The position numbers and the translations under genes are program-made. A stretch of 64,000 nt of DNA from Agelaius tricolor (lineage: Eukaryota; Chordata; Aves; Passeriformes; Icteridae), in assembly GCA_023055355.1 (NCBI GenBank), contig JALJCS010000004.1, positions 24,836,744 through 24,900,743 of the forward strand. The letters run 5' to 3'. Under the pieces are notes generated by a model that was given only the letters and a program-made list of their open reading frames with translations, was not told where the DNA came from and ran no database searches. Positions 36,485-47,667 of the stretch are shown here, piece after piece (positions within the stretch are counted from its first letter, which is position 1; the number at the start of each line of letters is the position of its first letter).

Positions 36485-39400
36485 AGACCTGTCACCACCT
36501 GGGGTCTTCAAGAAGCAGCTCTCAGTCAGTTTCAGTGTTTCTTCAAGAAATCAGTACTAAGAAAAAAAGACATCATAGGTAAGTGTAGTAGTGAAATACA
36601 TGCAGGGTGTTCTAAGCAATTGGCATGAAAGAATGGAGATAAATTTACCATGAACAGACTATTCATAAGTTAATATGGGAAAAATTTAAGAATTTATTTG
36701 CTAGCATAACAGAAAGTTGACATGAGTGCCTTGATTTCAAAGCAGCATTTGCAAGGGTGGGAATAATCATTAAGGAACATATAAAAGTGTAAGGAGTGTA
36801 TAAATATGAAACAGTGTGAGAGTGTAAGGACTACACATAAGCATGAAAAAAACCCAATATCAATAAAATAATGCAAAGGTTTGTCATACCAGTTTACAAA
36901 GGATGAGGTTTCCAGTGAAGCTGCTAAGACGTCATTAGCCTGGCAAGTGAAATATAAATATTTTAGTATCTTATTAACATGTGGTATGTATTTGGGCAGA
37001 GATGTGTGCACATGCATTTCTGCATCTGTGTGTACATATGTAAATGTCTGTTTACATTTTCTTTTAGCTCCAAAATGTCTCTTAAATATCTGGTTTTAGA
37101 ATTTCTTAAAACTGGTGGGGAAATGTAAGATCCAATCTTTCAGTATCTTCAGGGATGTTTTTGTTTCAGATAGATAGAAGAAGCTGAATTACCTCTGTTT
37201 CTTTATGTATAAAGCATAGGTACACACAAAATGTAAACTGATATACAAGCAAGTAGTAAAATCACCATTTTAAAACTCCTACTTTTATTTTATAATTTTT
37301 TTCAACAGCAGTCAAAATCCAGCAAAATGACAGCAAAATTTTTAAGTTGTAAATTCTAAAATGTAAATTGTAATATCTTAAATGTAGCAGATCTGTAGTC
37401 TTTCTTCAAATTCCAAAATTGAAAGCATTATTGGTAAACTATATCAGCAATAAATAAAATCTTGCAATTTGTTCCCACTTTCAAAACAGCGAAATATTCA
37501 GAAACTGGCAGTGGTAGGTAGATACAATGGATGTGCACGATGTGCTGTATCTCCTTCTTTCATGATCACCATGAAAAAAACAAACTCAGTTTTGGGTTCA
37601 TGGCTGTAACGACATCAAGGGATTTTGCAGCTGCCTGTGGCTTTTCTTCTGTCCCTGTCTTCTTCCCTGCAGAAGCCATTGCTCATTAAAGATTTTTACA
37701 GCCCTTTCTCCAGACACCCTGACCTCTCCCCACTGCAGGATCACACATCTCCTGTGAAAACCCATTTTATATGTTTTTGTGGTAGCCTTGACACTTTCCC
37801 TGCAGACATCTGAAGAGAGTTATCTGAAGGTGCTCTGGCTGAAAGGGTCTGGTGGCCTTATTAAGATCGGGTGGCTCACAACACGAAGATATTCACAAGT
37901 GCTCTTAAGGTAACAGGAGCCTTTTACCCCTTCTCTGGCAGAGATAAGGGGAGAGCCACACACTGACTTCCTTGTGATTTAAGTCAAGCACAACCTTAAG
38001 TGAATAACAAGCGTGGTCCTTAACTCGATTACAGCTGCTCTAATCAGCAAAGACATTAACCTTTGCACTTTCTTCTGGCTTGGTCCAAATGCCCCTGGGG
38101 AGTGCAGACCTGCTCCACGAGGCTTTCCAAAAGCAACACGTTGTATTCAGTGTGCCTGCATAGCCTAGGCTGCGTGGGAGAAGCCAGGACAGCTGTGGCA
38201 GTGGGCCTCAGCTCACAGCTATTCTGGTGACAGGCACCTCTGTCACGCTCAGTTCTCACGCAGCAAGAGTAACACTGGAGCTTCTTAGCAGGCATTAGCA
38301 GCTCAGCTTTCTTATCCTGCCTTCTCATTCTGTTTAGAATAGCCTGCTCTGCTGTTGACTGACTTGCAAAGCCACTATGGGACTCTGTGTCACTTCTGCA
38401 TCTCTGCTGCGCTACACAGTGCTCCCTGGTAGGGTGCACTGAGAAACGTGGGTAACACATATAATACACCTTTTGCCTCTACTGTGCAGCTTCTGAACTA
38501 TCAAGATCAAGGTCAATAAATATCTTGTGCTGGGAGATGAACTTGTTAAAAATCCACATAATCCCTGAGCAGTGGGTGGGACTGAGCAGCCAAGTTCACC
38601 TTCCCTCCAGTAATCACTGTGTGTGCATGCTACACACTGCCTTGAGTCTTGGTGAAAAAACAGCAGCTAATAGATCTATAAAGGTGAGTCCTTGGCTTGC
38701 AGTGGAGTTCATTCCTTAATCGTGGCTAGAAACTCTAAACTTCAGCCTACCATGTACAGACCCCTGGAGATTTTGTTTGTGTTTTAGCAAGCAGAATCAC
38801 ATTTCAGGAGACCCTTGAAGACAAAGATAGGGACATTTATTATAAAAAATTCCTAGAGGAATACAGCAGAGAGAAGAGGCAGGAGTTTGCATTGCTCATA
38901 ATGAACTTTCTTTAATGTCTTATGCTGGTTTATCTTTTACCAGGTGCTGAGTGAAAAGTTCCAAACTAAATTACCTTTTAAATCAGTCAGGATGTAAGTT
39001 TGTTTGGCTGCAGACTCCCAGACACTATAAAGCCTCTTCCCCCTCCTTCCTCCTCCCACCTCAAATGCGCTGAGTCTTCTGTAAACACTGGATAAGAAAT
39101 GAGCAGGAAAGTCACACAGTGTGATTGCAAATACAGGCTTGTTTTGACATTCCTTTTATCCAGAGCTTGAGAAATAACTGTCTTAACACCATTCCCTATG
39201 AATCAAAAAAGTGAAGGATATGCCTTGCCTGAACTGACAGTACCTTTATACATAGTGATCCATTTTGGTATACAATGTTAAACTGTTTGAAAATCATTGT
39301 GTAAAACAGACAGTGACTAAGTTAAATATACCAGTGATATTACCCATAAGATATCTAACTTATTTATCAATTTGATTGAGTGCATTTAGATAGGTACTGG

Positions 39401-42400
39401 ACTAAAAGCCAGAATTCTAACAACCTGCAGACTTGACACAGTATGTATATTTTATTGTTGTATAAGCTTTAGATAATTTTTACTCTATTAAGTCTCCCAC
39501 CTTTCCATGTGACTAAGACAAATGCATTTTGGTGTTAATAATTTTGATAATGAACGCAAGATAATAACTTGTAGTTTCAGAAGAGATCAATTTTAACACC
39601 TTATTTTTCCCCTGCACCACAGAGCTTGCAAATTAAATCTCTTAATTCCTAGGCCTGCCTCCAATCATAAATATTACAAAAACTGGAAGAAGTACCCTTT
39701 CCAGCTCTCCCCACACAGAGTTTACCTTCTGTTCTTGGCTTGTGCTCCTCCTGGCCACACTAAAGTCCACAGCTCTTGGGCAGTATGGACTTCCTTCAAA
39801 TATTCAAATATGATCTGAGGGAAAATAGTGAAAAGACTGAGAGAGATATACACAGAAGTATAACTTTTCCATTCATATCCCTTTAGTTTTTTTTATATTG
39901 TGTTTAGCAAAGAAAGACACCCTTCCTTCCACTCCTCTACCTTTTTTTGATTATTTCTTTATTGTAAATTGCATTGACTTTTTTTTTAGGATGAGAATTT
40001 ATCTTCATCCCTGCAACATGGAGGTAGTTGAAATTATGACCCTGGATATTAGATGTGAGATAGCCTTGACCTTCCACATGATATTAAGGTCGTTTTATTG
40101 TCCAATGTTTTCACCAATCTACTTCTATGAAACAGTTTTTTTTCTGGAAGGTACCATGTTTCTTTTCTGTGGCAGTTTTGATCTGTTATCTAGTTTATCT
40201 GTTTTCCAGTGATGTTAGATGTCTGTTTTCTTCCTGCCTCAAATCCCACGGTAAAGAGAATCATGTCTGCTCCCTCGAGCCTCTAATGCCCTGCTTCCAA
40301 TACATGCTTTGTTAACTCTTTGAGTTCAGGTATTTCTTTTTGAGCCGCAGTTCATGGTGGAATGTATTGCCTATTAGTGCAGGAAACAGTTCAATAGGTC
40401 TTCAGAGAGAAAGCTAGTATTTTCTAGTATTAATGTCTCTCAAGGGTAGAGAAGAAGGTGATCTTGTTATTTGGATATTTTTATACCAGCCTTCCTTAGA
40501 GTTCCTGACTTTGCACATACAACTGCAGGAACTATGACTTTCCTTTGCGCTGTTCACAGCCTAGAGATTACAGGTTCCTTCCAAAAGGATCCATCATGTA
40601 GTACAGCACTTACATGTTGACAGTATAAAGAAGATTCCTGAAGCCAAAAGTAATAGATAGAAGGTGCCTCCCTTGAGTTACAGTCCAAGGGAATAATTTT
40701 TTTCCTTATATGGTAGAGGTCTACTTCTTCAGAACAGAGTATTGCTGTTTTAGCTGATGTTTCTTTAATAAATAAAAGAAAGCAAATGAGTAAATGTAAG
40801 TGTGACTATTCCAGTAGTTCCAATTTTCAAAGTGTGATATTCCTAGGTGCCTCAGTGCCTGTCAAGAAGAAAAACAACCATCTTTGGAAACAGACGGAAA
40901 CTTCCCCTTTTTTCAGGGGAAAGTTAAGTTTTTAATCTGTGCATAGAAATACTTATTTCAAGAACCATGGTGTTTCATTTAAAGTCAAAAATATTCCATG
41001 ACAAGAAAGAAGTGTTTTACTTATCTGCATAACAAATAAGTAATTCCTGTGTGCATCATTGTTTGCAATTATATTTTATCAGATGTAGTGGGCCTGTAAA
41101 TTTGTAGATGTGTTAACCTGCCAAACCTGAAGAGGTGCCACAATGCAGGCTTGAGATATAAAGAGAGCATCCCAGAAGATTGTTTCCTTGTGTATTTTTT
41201 TTCTTATTTCAGCAGAAATATGTCTATTAAAAAACCCACCTGTATACTGTGTTTTTCCTACACTTACCTGTGAATTGGTGGCTTTAAGCCACTTTTGCTG
41301 CCTTCCAAACTTAGGAACCAACTTAGGTTGTTGTTTAATATCTGCAATACTGGATTCGGTCCCACACGCCTCTTTTTTTCATTGTTTTTGACCCAGTACA
41401 TCTTGCCACAAAGGAATGGATTCCGTTTGTTGCATGCAGTTCATTTGTTCAGACATAATTCTAATGATATTTCTGGTCTGGTCCAGAGTTCCTCTGCTTA
41501 AAAAAAAAAAACGTACAGGAATGCTAGGAAAAGTAAAAGTGTAGCCAGGGTGATCCTAGATATGATGGTTTTCATGTGTGGAAAATTCTTTGATTAGAGG
41601 CTTTACTTCATAAAGGAATGAAAAAAGGAGGATAAAAGAAATCTGTTACATCATCTGTGGCCAGCAAAGGAGTTTGCTTACTGTCTCTTTTAAAAAAACA
41701 TCAAATGTAAACAAGAACTAAGTGCTTCAGAGCAAAATGAATACAATCAAACTGGAACTCTGTATCTCTGCCAGCAATGGGCATAAAAAGTTTGCCTGCG
41801 GCAGGGAAGAGAAGCTGAAGTACAGAGGGCTACAAAATACCAGTGTGCTCAGTCAGGTTCAGAGATCAGTAAGATATGTACAAGCATGCAGGCTGTAAAA
41901 GCAGCAGAACATGCCTGCATTGTTACAGTCTTCCTGAGGCATCTGCTATTGATTACATTTGGAAACAGAACCACTAAACAGGTCAGAGCTTTGATCTGAC
42001 ACGGTATGATCATTCTTATGGTCCCCATATGCTGCTACAACATCTGGCCACTTCTGTTAGCTTTGTCTTAATAAGCCAGAAGAAATCTAATAAATCCTTC
42101 TATAACTTGTGGCTACCAAGCTTTACATGCAGACCAGCACAATAACTTTGGTGCAGCCTACTGCAAGGCAATACACCTCCAGGTTTCAGAGCAGAGGTGT
42201 TTTAGAGAAAGGGCATTGTTTTGTGCGCACATAATATTGTGGGAGCTGTGTGCAGGATGCCCCAAGCTTAGATTTTCACAGTGTACTGTGTCAAAAAAAC
42301 AACCATCTATCTGCTGTGAGTGCCTTGAGCACTAGAGAATGATAGCAACCAGCAGGAAAATACGGTCCTGTGTGTGCATTCACTACACACGGTTTCCAGG

Positions 42401-42567
42401 TGGCACTGCCAAAGTAGCCATTTTTACAGCTTAGACTAAGAAGTGGCTAGAGAAGGAAAATCTGGTAATAACCAAAAATTTCCAAAGTGTAGGCCAACAC
42501 ACCACATGAAATTCCAAAGGTCAGTTATTTCTTCTGTGAAGAAGTACATAAAACCCCCTAATTGATA

Positions 42568-42711
42568 GACAAACCAATCAACCAAGCAACCAACCAAGCA
42601 ACCAACCCATCCCCATCCAAAAAGAATTCCAGAACCCAATTCAACTCAACTCAACCCCAAAACCCCACAAGTAACAAAATCAAAGCAAAAAACCCACTCC
42701 AAACCCCCAAC
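42568..42711. repeat. A/C-rich tract with CAAC repeats
   Basis: Nearly G-free plus strand with repeated ACCAACCAAGCA words, passing into CAACTCAACTCAACCCC and AAACCC words. The bases that follow (42712-42740) are T/G-rich with TTGTTGGTTTTG words and could fold back on it. Confidence 0.9.
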
Positions 42712-42741
42712 TTTATTGTTGGTTTTGTTGTTGGTTTTGCT

Positions 42742-42846
42742 CTTATTATATTACTATTACTATTACTGTTACTATTACTATTACTATTACTATTACCATT
42801 ACTATTACTATTACTATTACTATTACTATTACTATTACTATTATTG
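42742..42846. repeat. (TTACTA)n hexanucleotide microsatellite
   Basis: About 17 copies of TTACTA, with one GTTACT and one CCATTA interruption. One forward frame reads as poly-leucine. A reverse frame reads as Asn-Ser repeats and is part of a 189-codon open frame, which is a repeat artefact. Confidence 0.97.
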
Positions 42847-42934
42847 ATGTTGTTAGTATTATTACAACAATCAACAATCAAAACTTCCATCATAGGCCAC
42901 TGGACGTGAAAAAGGTGGGAAGCACCCTTTCCAA

Positions 42935-43200
42935 AGAAGCGCCCCGTGTTCTCTGTGTTCTCCCAGCGGATACTGATGGAGCTACTGATGGAGCGGATAC
43001 TGATGGACGCCGTGCGGAGTGGGAGAAGGGCTCTGCAGAATCCCCGGAGCCGTGGGAGGTGCTTCCGCAGGGATGCCCCCGGCGGAGCCCGGCCCGGGCT
43101 GTCCCCGCGGTCCCCACTGGGTGGTGGTAAAACGCTGCGGATGATCGCGCTGCAGTCAAGGAAGCGCGGCGGTCTGCGCAAGAAGAAGCTCACGAGAAAA
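42935..43200. other. isolated CpG-rich segment of unknown origin
   Basis: By hand count this stretch of about 265 bp holds about 25 CpG dinucleotides, with a GC content near 60 percent. The flanking tens of kilobases are AT-rich with few CpG. It includes GGCGGAGCCCGGCCCGGGC, CCGCGG and GATCGCGCTGCAG. Near its left end ACTGATGGA occurs three times within about 45 bp (42968-43008). Open frames cross it on both strands, with basic Arg-rich translations, and none resembles a known protein. It could be a small CpG island with a non-coding RNA start, or a recent insertion of GC-rich repeat or retroviral DNA. I cannot decide. Confidence 0.6.
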
Positions 43201-43370
43201 AACCTTTCAGGCTTATTCAAATTCTGAGGGATCAGTGCATCTTAACTGCCTGCAGTACCAGCCTTGATCTTCTTCTTATCTCCCCGGTGACTGAAGGACC
43301 TTGGTAGCAGTCCATGCTGTGCCCAGAGAAAGCCCGGTGATGGACACTTTCTGGACACATGTACACTGCT

Positions 43371-43770
43371 CCATAGAATCACAGAACGGCCTGGCTTGGA
43401 AGTGACCTTAAAGGTCGCCTAGTTCCAAGCCCCCTACCGTGGAAAGGGATACCTTGCAGTACACCAAGTTGCTCAGAGCCCCATGGAACTTGAATACTTC
43501 CACTGACCTGGTGTTCACAACTTCTCTGGGCACCTGGTTTCAGAGCCCCATCACCCTCACAATCAAGAATTTCTTCCTACTATCTAGTCTAAACCTCTTT
43601 CAGCCTGAAGCCATTCCCTGAACACAGCACTCCAGGTGGAGTCTCACCAGACCACAGCAAATGCGTCCTGCTGGCCACACTGCATTGGATGCAATCCAGG
43701 ATACAATGCACTTTCTGGGCTGCAAGTGCACATTGCCTCCAACTGCAGTCCCAAGTCCCTGGTGAAAATA
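43371..43770 (-). mobile_element. CR1 LINE with internal deletion
   Basis: The plus strand starts CCATAGAATCACAGAACGGC and follows antisense CR1 3' sequence to CAGCCTGAAGCCATTCCCTG at 43620. It then jumps directly to ACAGCACTCCAGGTGGAGTC, TCCTGCTGGCCACACTGCAT and TTTCTGGGCTGCAAGTGCAC. About 250 bp that normally separate these blocks are absent. The left end retains the full CR1 3' terminus. The right end fades near CAAGTCCCTGGTG. It is inactive. Confidence 0.9.
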
Positions 43771-46700
43771 AAAAATCTCTGGTGCAAAAGCAATTTCCAG
43801 CCATGGCAGGTTGTGGTGGCTCTTCCTGTGGCAATGAGGAGCCCTTTTGTCATGCCAAGGGCACTGCTATCCTGCCACTGAAGGAGACAGACGCACCTGG
43901 ACAGTGTGTGCATGCAGAAATGGTGCAGCATTTGAAATGTTGCCTTGCAGAGAAGCATATGATCACCCATCTCTATAAAGGACTGGATGAAGTAGCTTGT
44001 GGGACAAATTAAAAAAAAATTATTTAAATGCATAGTTTTAATCTAACTCCTTAACTTTCAGGCTTAAAAATAGAAACACAAAAAAAAGTTTCCTGAAGTT
44101 TGAGAGAGATTGATGGAGGCTACTGCAGTACTGCCTCTCTCAAAGTAATCATTTATCCTAAGAAATTATGTTAAAAGCATGCAACATGTAAATGTACAGA
44201 CACAGAAGAGAACAGTGAATGTGTGGTCAACACTTATGTTATACATTAATTTTCTTATGAACCACAAAGTACTTTTACTGAAGTTGTTGGAAAATGCACT
44301 AAGGTTTTTGTGCCTGAAATTTTCCTGGTTTATCTGTAGACTTTCAGAAGGTCACAGTTTACTCCCACTTGAAAGTTGCAGTGCAGCTGAATGCATATGG
44401 CAAAATTTGTTAGCAGCCTGATTTTTTCCTGGCTTGTAGCTGATAAGTTATTTGCCAAATAAGCTCTTTTAAATCATCACGACTATGGTTTGGGCCTCTA
44501 AGCCAAATTGTTTCTGCTTTTAGTCAAGGTAACATAGTATTGTGAGGTAGCAGAGAAGCATGTTTTGTAACAGCAACATCTGTGCTAGAGTGGCCTTCAC
44601 CTTCAGTAGGAGTACAAGGTCAGTGCTGAAACCTACAAGAGCTAAGTACCAGAAAACTGAAGAAGAGGATAAGAAGGAACAATCTCAGTGTCAGGATATG
44701 CTCCCAGGCCTTGTGAGCTGGACCAGATGTTAAAAACTAAACTTGTAAATATGAAGCTGTTTCTAGACCAAGAGCACTCTCTTCTCCATATGCTCAAGAT
44801 TGTTATTTATATCTCTGGGATAAAACGTCTTGTCCCCATGTGGTAACTGACACTTCCAGATCAATTCAGCACAGACTGAACTGTTGCTGCCTGAAAGCAG
44901 TAGGGCCTGTGCTGTTGGAGAGGACAGGCCATGTCCTTGTTAACACCTCAGGAAGTGCAATCCCATCTGGCACTGTTTAGCTAAAGCTTTACAGGAAAGA
45001 AACTGCCTTCTGGAGTTTGTCCTTTTGAAACAAGACTGAGGAAATACTGAAGACAACTTTGTCTAGCATTTTCAATTTTATCCTGTCATTGCATAAGGAG
45101 AAACTTTCCTTCTTGGAGGCTGTTGAAGAACTAGGACATATTGTGCACTTCAACCTGAAAAAGAGATAAGTGGAGACGCTATGACAGGGTCTGCATCCTT
45201 GTGAGTGACATGAGAGGCAGGAATTTACATCTCTTCTGTTAAAAGACGATGTGAAACAGAAGGTATGAAACTGAAACCCCACCTAGCAACTTTTTTTTAC
45301 ATCTGTCAAGAATAAAGCTGTGGAGCTCACAGCCATGAAGTAATTTTAGTGGGCTTAGGGGAAGAGTGCAGAAGTTCATGAAAAACAAAATCAGCAAGAC
45401 CCTTAAATGGGAAGGGAATAAAAGAACCTCAGATTATGTCCTTGAGCATGAAAACACTGCTGTCTGGGAGGGCATACAGAGGAAGTGCTGCTGTGAGCTG
45501 GCTCCCCTTCAGGCAGCACTCTTCAGCTTCGGGTTTCAAAAAACCTTTGATTTCTCACTCTGAGGTGGTTGTTTTCTGCCCATGTCATGAAGGAATTTAC
45601 TTTGGACTGCCTTTGCAGACTTCTCAGTTGCCTCTCTGGCAAGCTGGCATGATTATTAATCTAAATATATTCTGTTAACAACTTTCTTGTATTTATTATC
45701 ATTGGTGAAAGACAGATATACTTGGTAAGGTTTCTGAAGCTTGAAGGAGTAGGAAAAGACTGAGACAAAATGGAATGAGGCTTCATCAGGCTAACCTAAG
45801 GTGCTGAATAAGATATAGAAGATGGAGTCTCTGTAGCATTCATAATAGTTTAAAAGCTTAGATGCAGTGTATGTCACCCTCAATCATGTCTTTGTAGTAT
45901 TACTTATTAACAATGATCATAAAAAAGTAATTGGCAAAATTTAAAGCATCATGTTTTCTACTGGTGGAAGAGAACTAGGCCTTCTGAGTTCAGCTTCTTA
46001 GCATAGCAAAATGCCTTTTCTGCCAGTGCTCTGCTGGCAAACTTTGAAGAGGCTGTAACTATCAACATTCCACCTGCAAATATTTAACCTACTTGCATTT
46101 CTTCAAGGATTTTGGGTCAATTGGAGAGAAAAGTATACTAAAAATACCTGCATTTTTCTGCATTTCTTTAACCTTATGATTTTGGAAGCCATTTGTGTAT
46201 TTTGGATTTTTACTTTGAAACTGTGTTCAGCAGTCACATTCCCAAAGGCCGTACGTCTACACTGTACCTGTTCTTCATATTTCCTCTATAGTGAAAATCT
46301 TCAGACCTTACAAAAATGTTATATACATATGTGCTGTTAGCTCTAGAGGCTTGAAGAGAGTTGAGCTGGTTTGACACAACTCTTTAGCTGTCACTGACAC
46401 AAGTCTTTTCTGCACTGAACATGTAAGTCCCAGGAATCAGAACCTCAGTGTAATAGGTCATGGGCTCCTGCAACTTTGCTTTCAGTAACTGATTTATCTA
46501 CTGGTGAAGTGTTCTGCAAGTTTACATGGCTACATTAGAGAACAGAACTCCATTCCCTCTTGTCCTGGTGTTTGGAGGTAAGCGGCTGAAATGCCCTTTC
46601 AAGGAAGGAGGATGGTCTTTCACACACAAGGTACACATCAGTTTAGACCAGAGTCTTGTTGATCTTCATTTTCTTTTGGATCCTGCATCTTACACTTTCC

Positions 46701-47437
46701 TTGCGCTGTTAGGGTTGTTTTACTCTGTGATTGTCACGAAGCCAGCCCATAATAAATTGAAGGAAAAGGCCGATTCCAAGGAGACTTCTCCAAAAGAAAT
46801 GAGTCATTTATTGATTCCCCAAGTACAAGTATTACCACTAGAGGACTGTTCAGCTGGAAGCAGCCTCTTGCCACAATGCTTGTGCTGTCTTCAGCCTGTG
46901 TAGATATACTGCAGAAATAAGGCAAATCATATAGCAGCCTCCATTCCCTCAGATGCACAAAGACCTTCATCAGTTGATTAATTAATTAACTTTTTAATCA
47001 AGACCTTAGCAAACATATGATGATGTATGTTGAAGAGTGGACACTTTAATCCGAAGTAGTCCATAGAAAGAACTGCCTGGTGCAAAGGAGGTAAATTTCT
47101 GGTTGCTGTGATAATCACCTCCCACAACTCACAGATGCACTTAAGAGTCCTAACTTCCTCCATTACCTCAGCTGTGAGAATGCAGATGCCACTTGAGTGA
47201 GAAAGAAAGCAGTTAAATATACAGCTGCAGCATGAAATAATTGCTTCTCAGTTCTCTTCTCTATACTCCCAGAGGATATTCCAAGAAAGTAGACCAAACC
47301 CATTTTTAGCTCAGTCTTGAATTATTGAACATACTATGTACCAGGCTATTAACCAAGGGAAAAAGTGGTTAAGAAAAAGACTTGCATGTATAGAAGAACA
47401 GGATATTTATTAGAAAAAAACAAAGTATTTTTGTCTT
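43771..47437. other. unique sequence without a supported gene
   Basis: I recognise no exon or repeat. Frames of up to 129 codons lie on both strands at 43.6-44.0 kb and partly overlap the CR1 copy. A 125-codon frame at 46526-46903 (+) has no known likeness. Confidence 0.55.
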
Positions 47438-47524
47438 GGTTTTTTTTTTTCTTTTTTTTCTTGTTGTTTTGTTGTTGTTGTTGTTGTTGTTGTTTTATTA
47501 TGTTTTGTTGTTTTGTTTGTTTGG
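47438..47524. repeat. T-rich tract with (GTT)n microsatellite
   Basis: T runs are followed by about eight GTT units (about 47471-47494) and then TGTTTTG words. The minus-strand translation is a Gln/Lys/Asn-rich artefact. Confidence 0.95.
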
Positions 47525-47650
47525 GGTATTTTGTTTGTGTATAAAGCAGGTAAATCATCATTTTAAAACTAAGCTCCTTTTCACCCTATGAGAATCCAGT
47601 TCTCATTATAGGTAGAATCATTATGAGGAGGGCAAATGCTGTGAAATAAC

Positions 47651-47667
47651 TTTTTTTTTTTTTTTTT
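47651..47667. repeat. poly-T run
   Basis: Seventeen consecutive T. Confidence 0.95.

Larger units (their letters stand above)
31041..42567. other. long unique AT-rich stretch without a supported gene
   Basis: About 11.5 kb with no exon or abundant repeat that I recognise. It holds AT-rich palindromes near 31.92 and 33.79 kb, a hairpin at 36455-36484 and a pyrimidine-rich patch near 39.03-39.06 kb. The block 37.84-38.48 kb could be regulatory. A 160-codon frame (31102-31584 +) is the longest here not explained by a simple repeat, but it has no known likeness. Confidence 0.55.

Noticed and set aside
42562..42909. Forward frame with a long leucine run resembling a signal or membrane segment.
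   Set aside because: The leucines are the TTA and CTA codons of the hexamer repeat.
42651..43220. Minus-strand open frame of 189 codons, the longest in the window.
   Set aside because: Its C-terminal half is the TTACTA microsatellite read as Asn-Ser repeats, and its N-terminal half crosses the CpG-rich block, where frames are open on both strands. It resembles no known protein.
46526..46903. Forward open frame of 125 codons.
   Set aside because: No known likeness and an opposing overlapping frame. It cannot be separated from chance.
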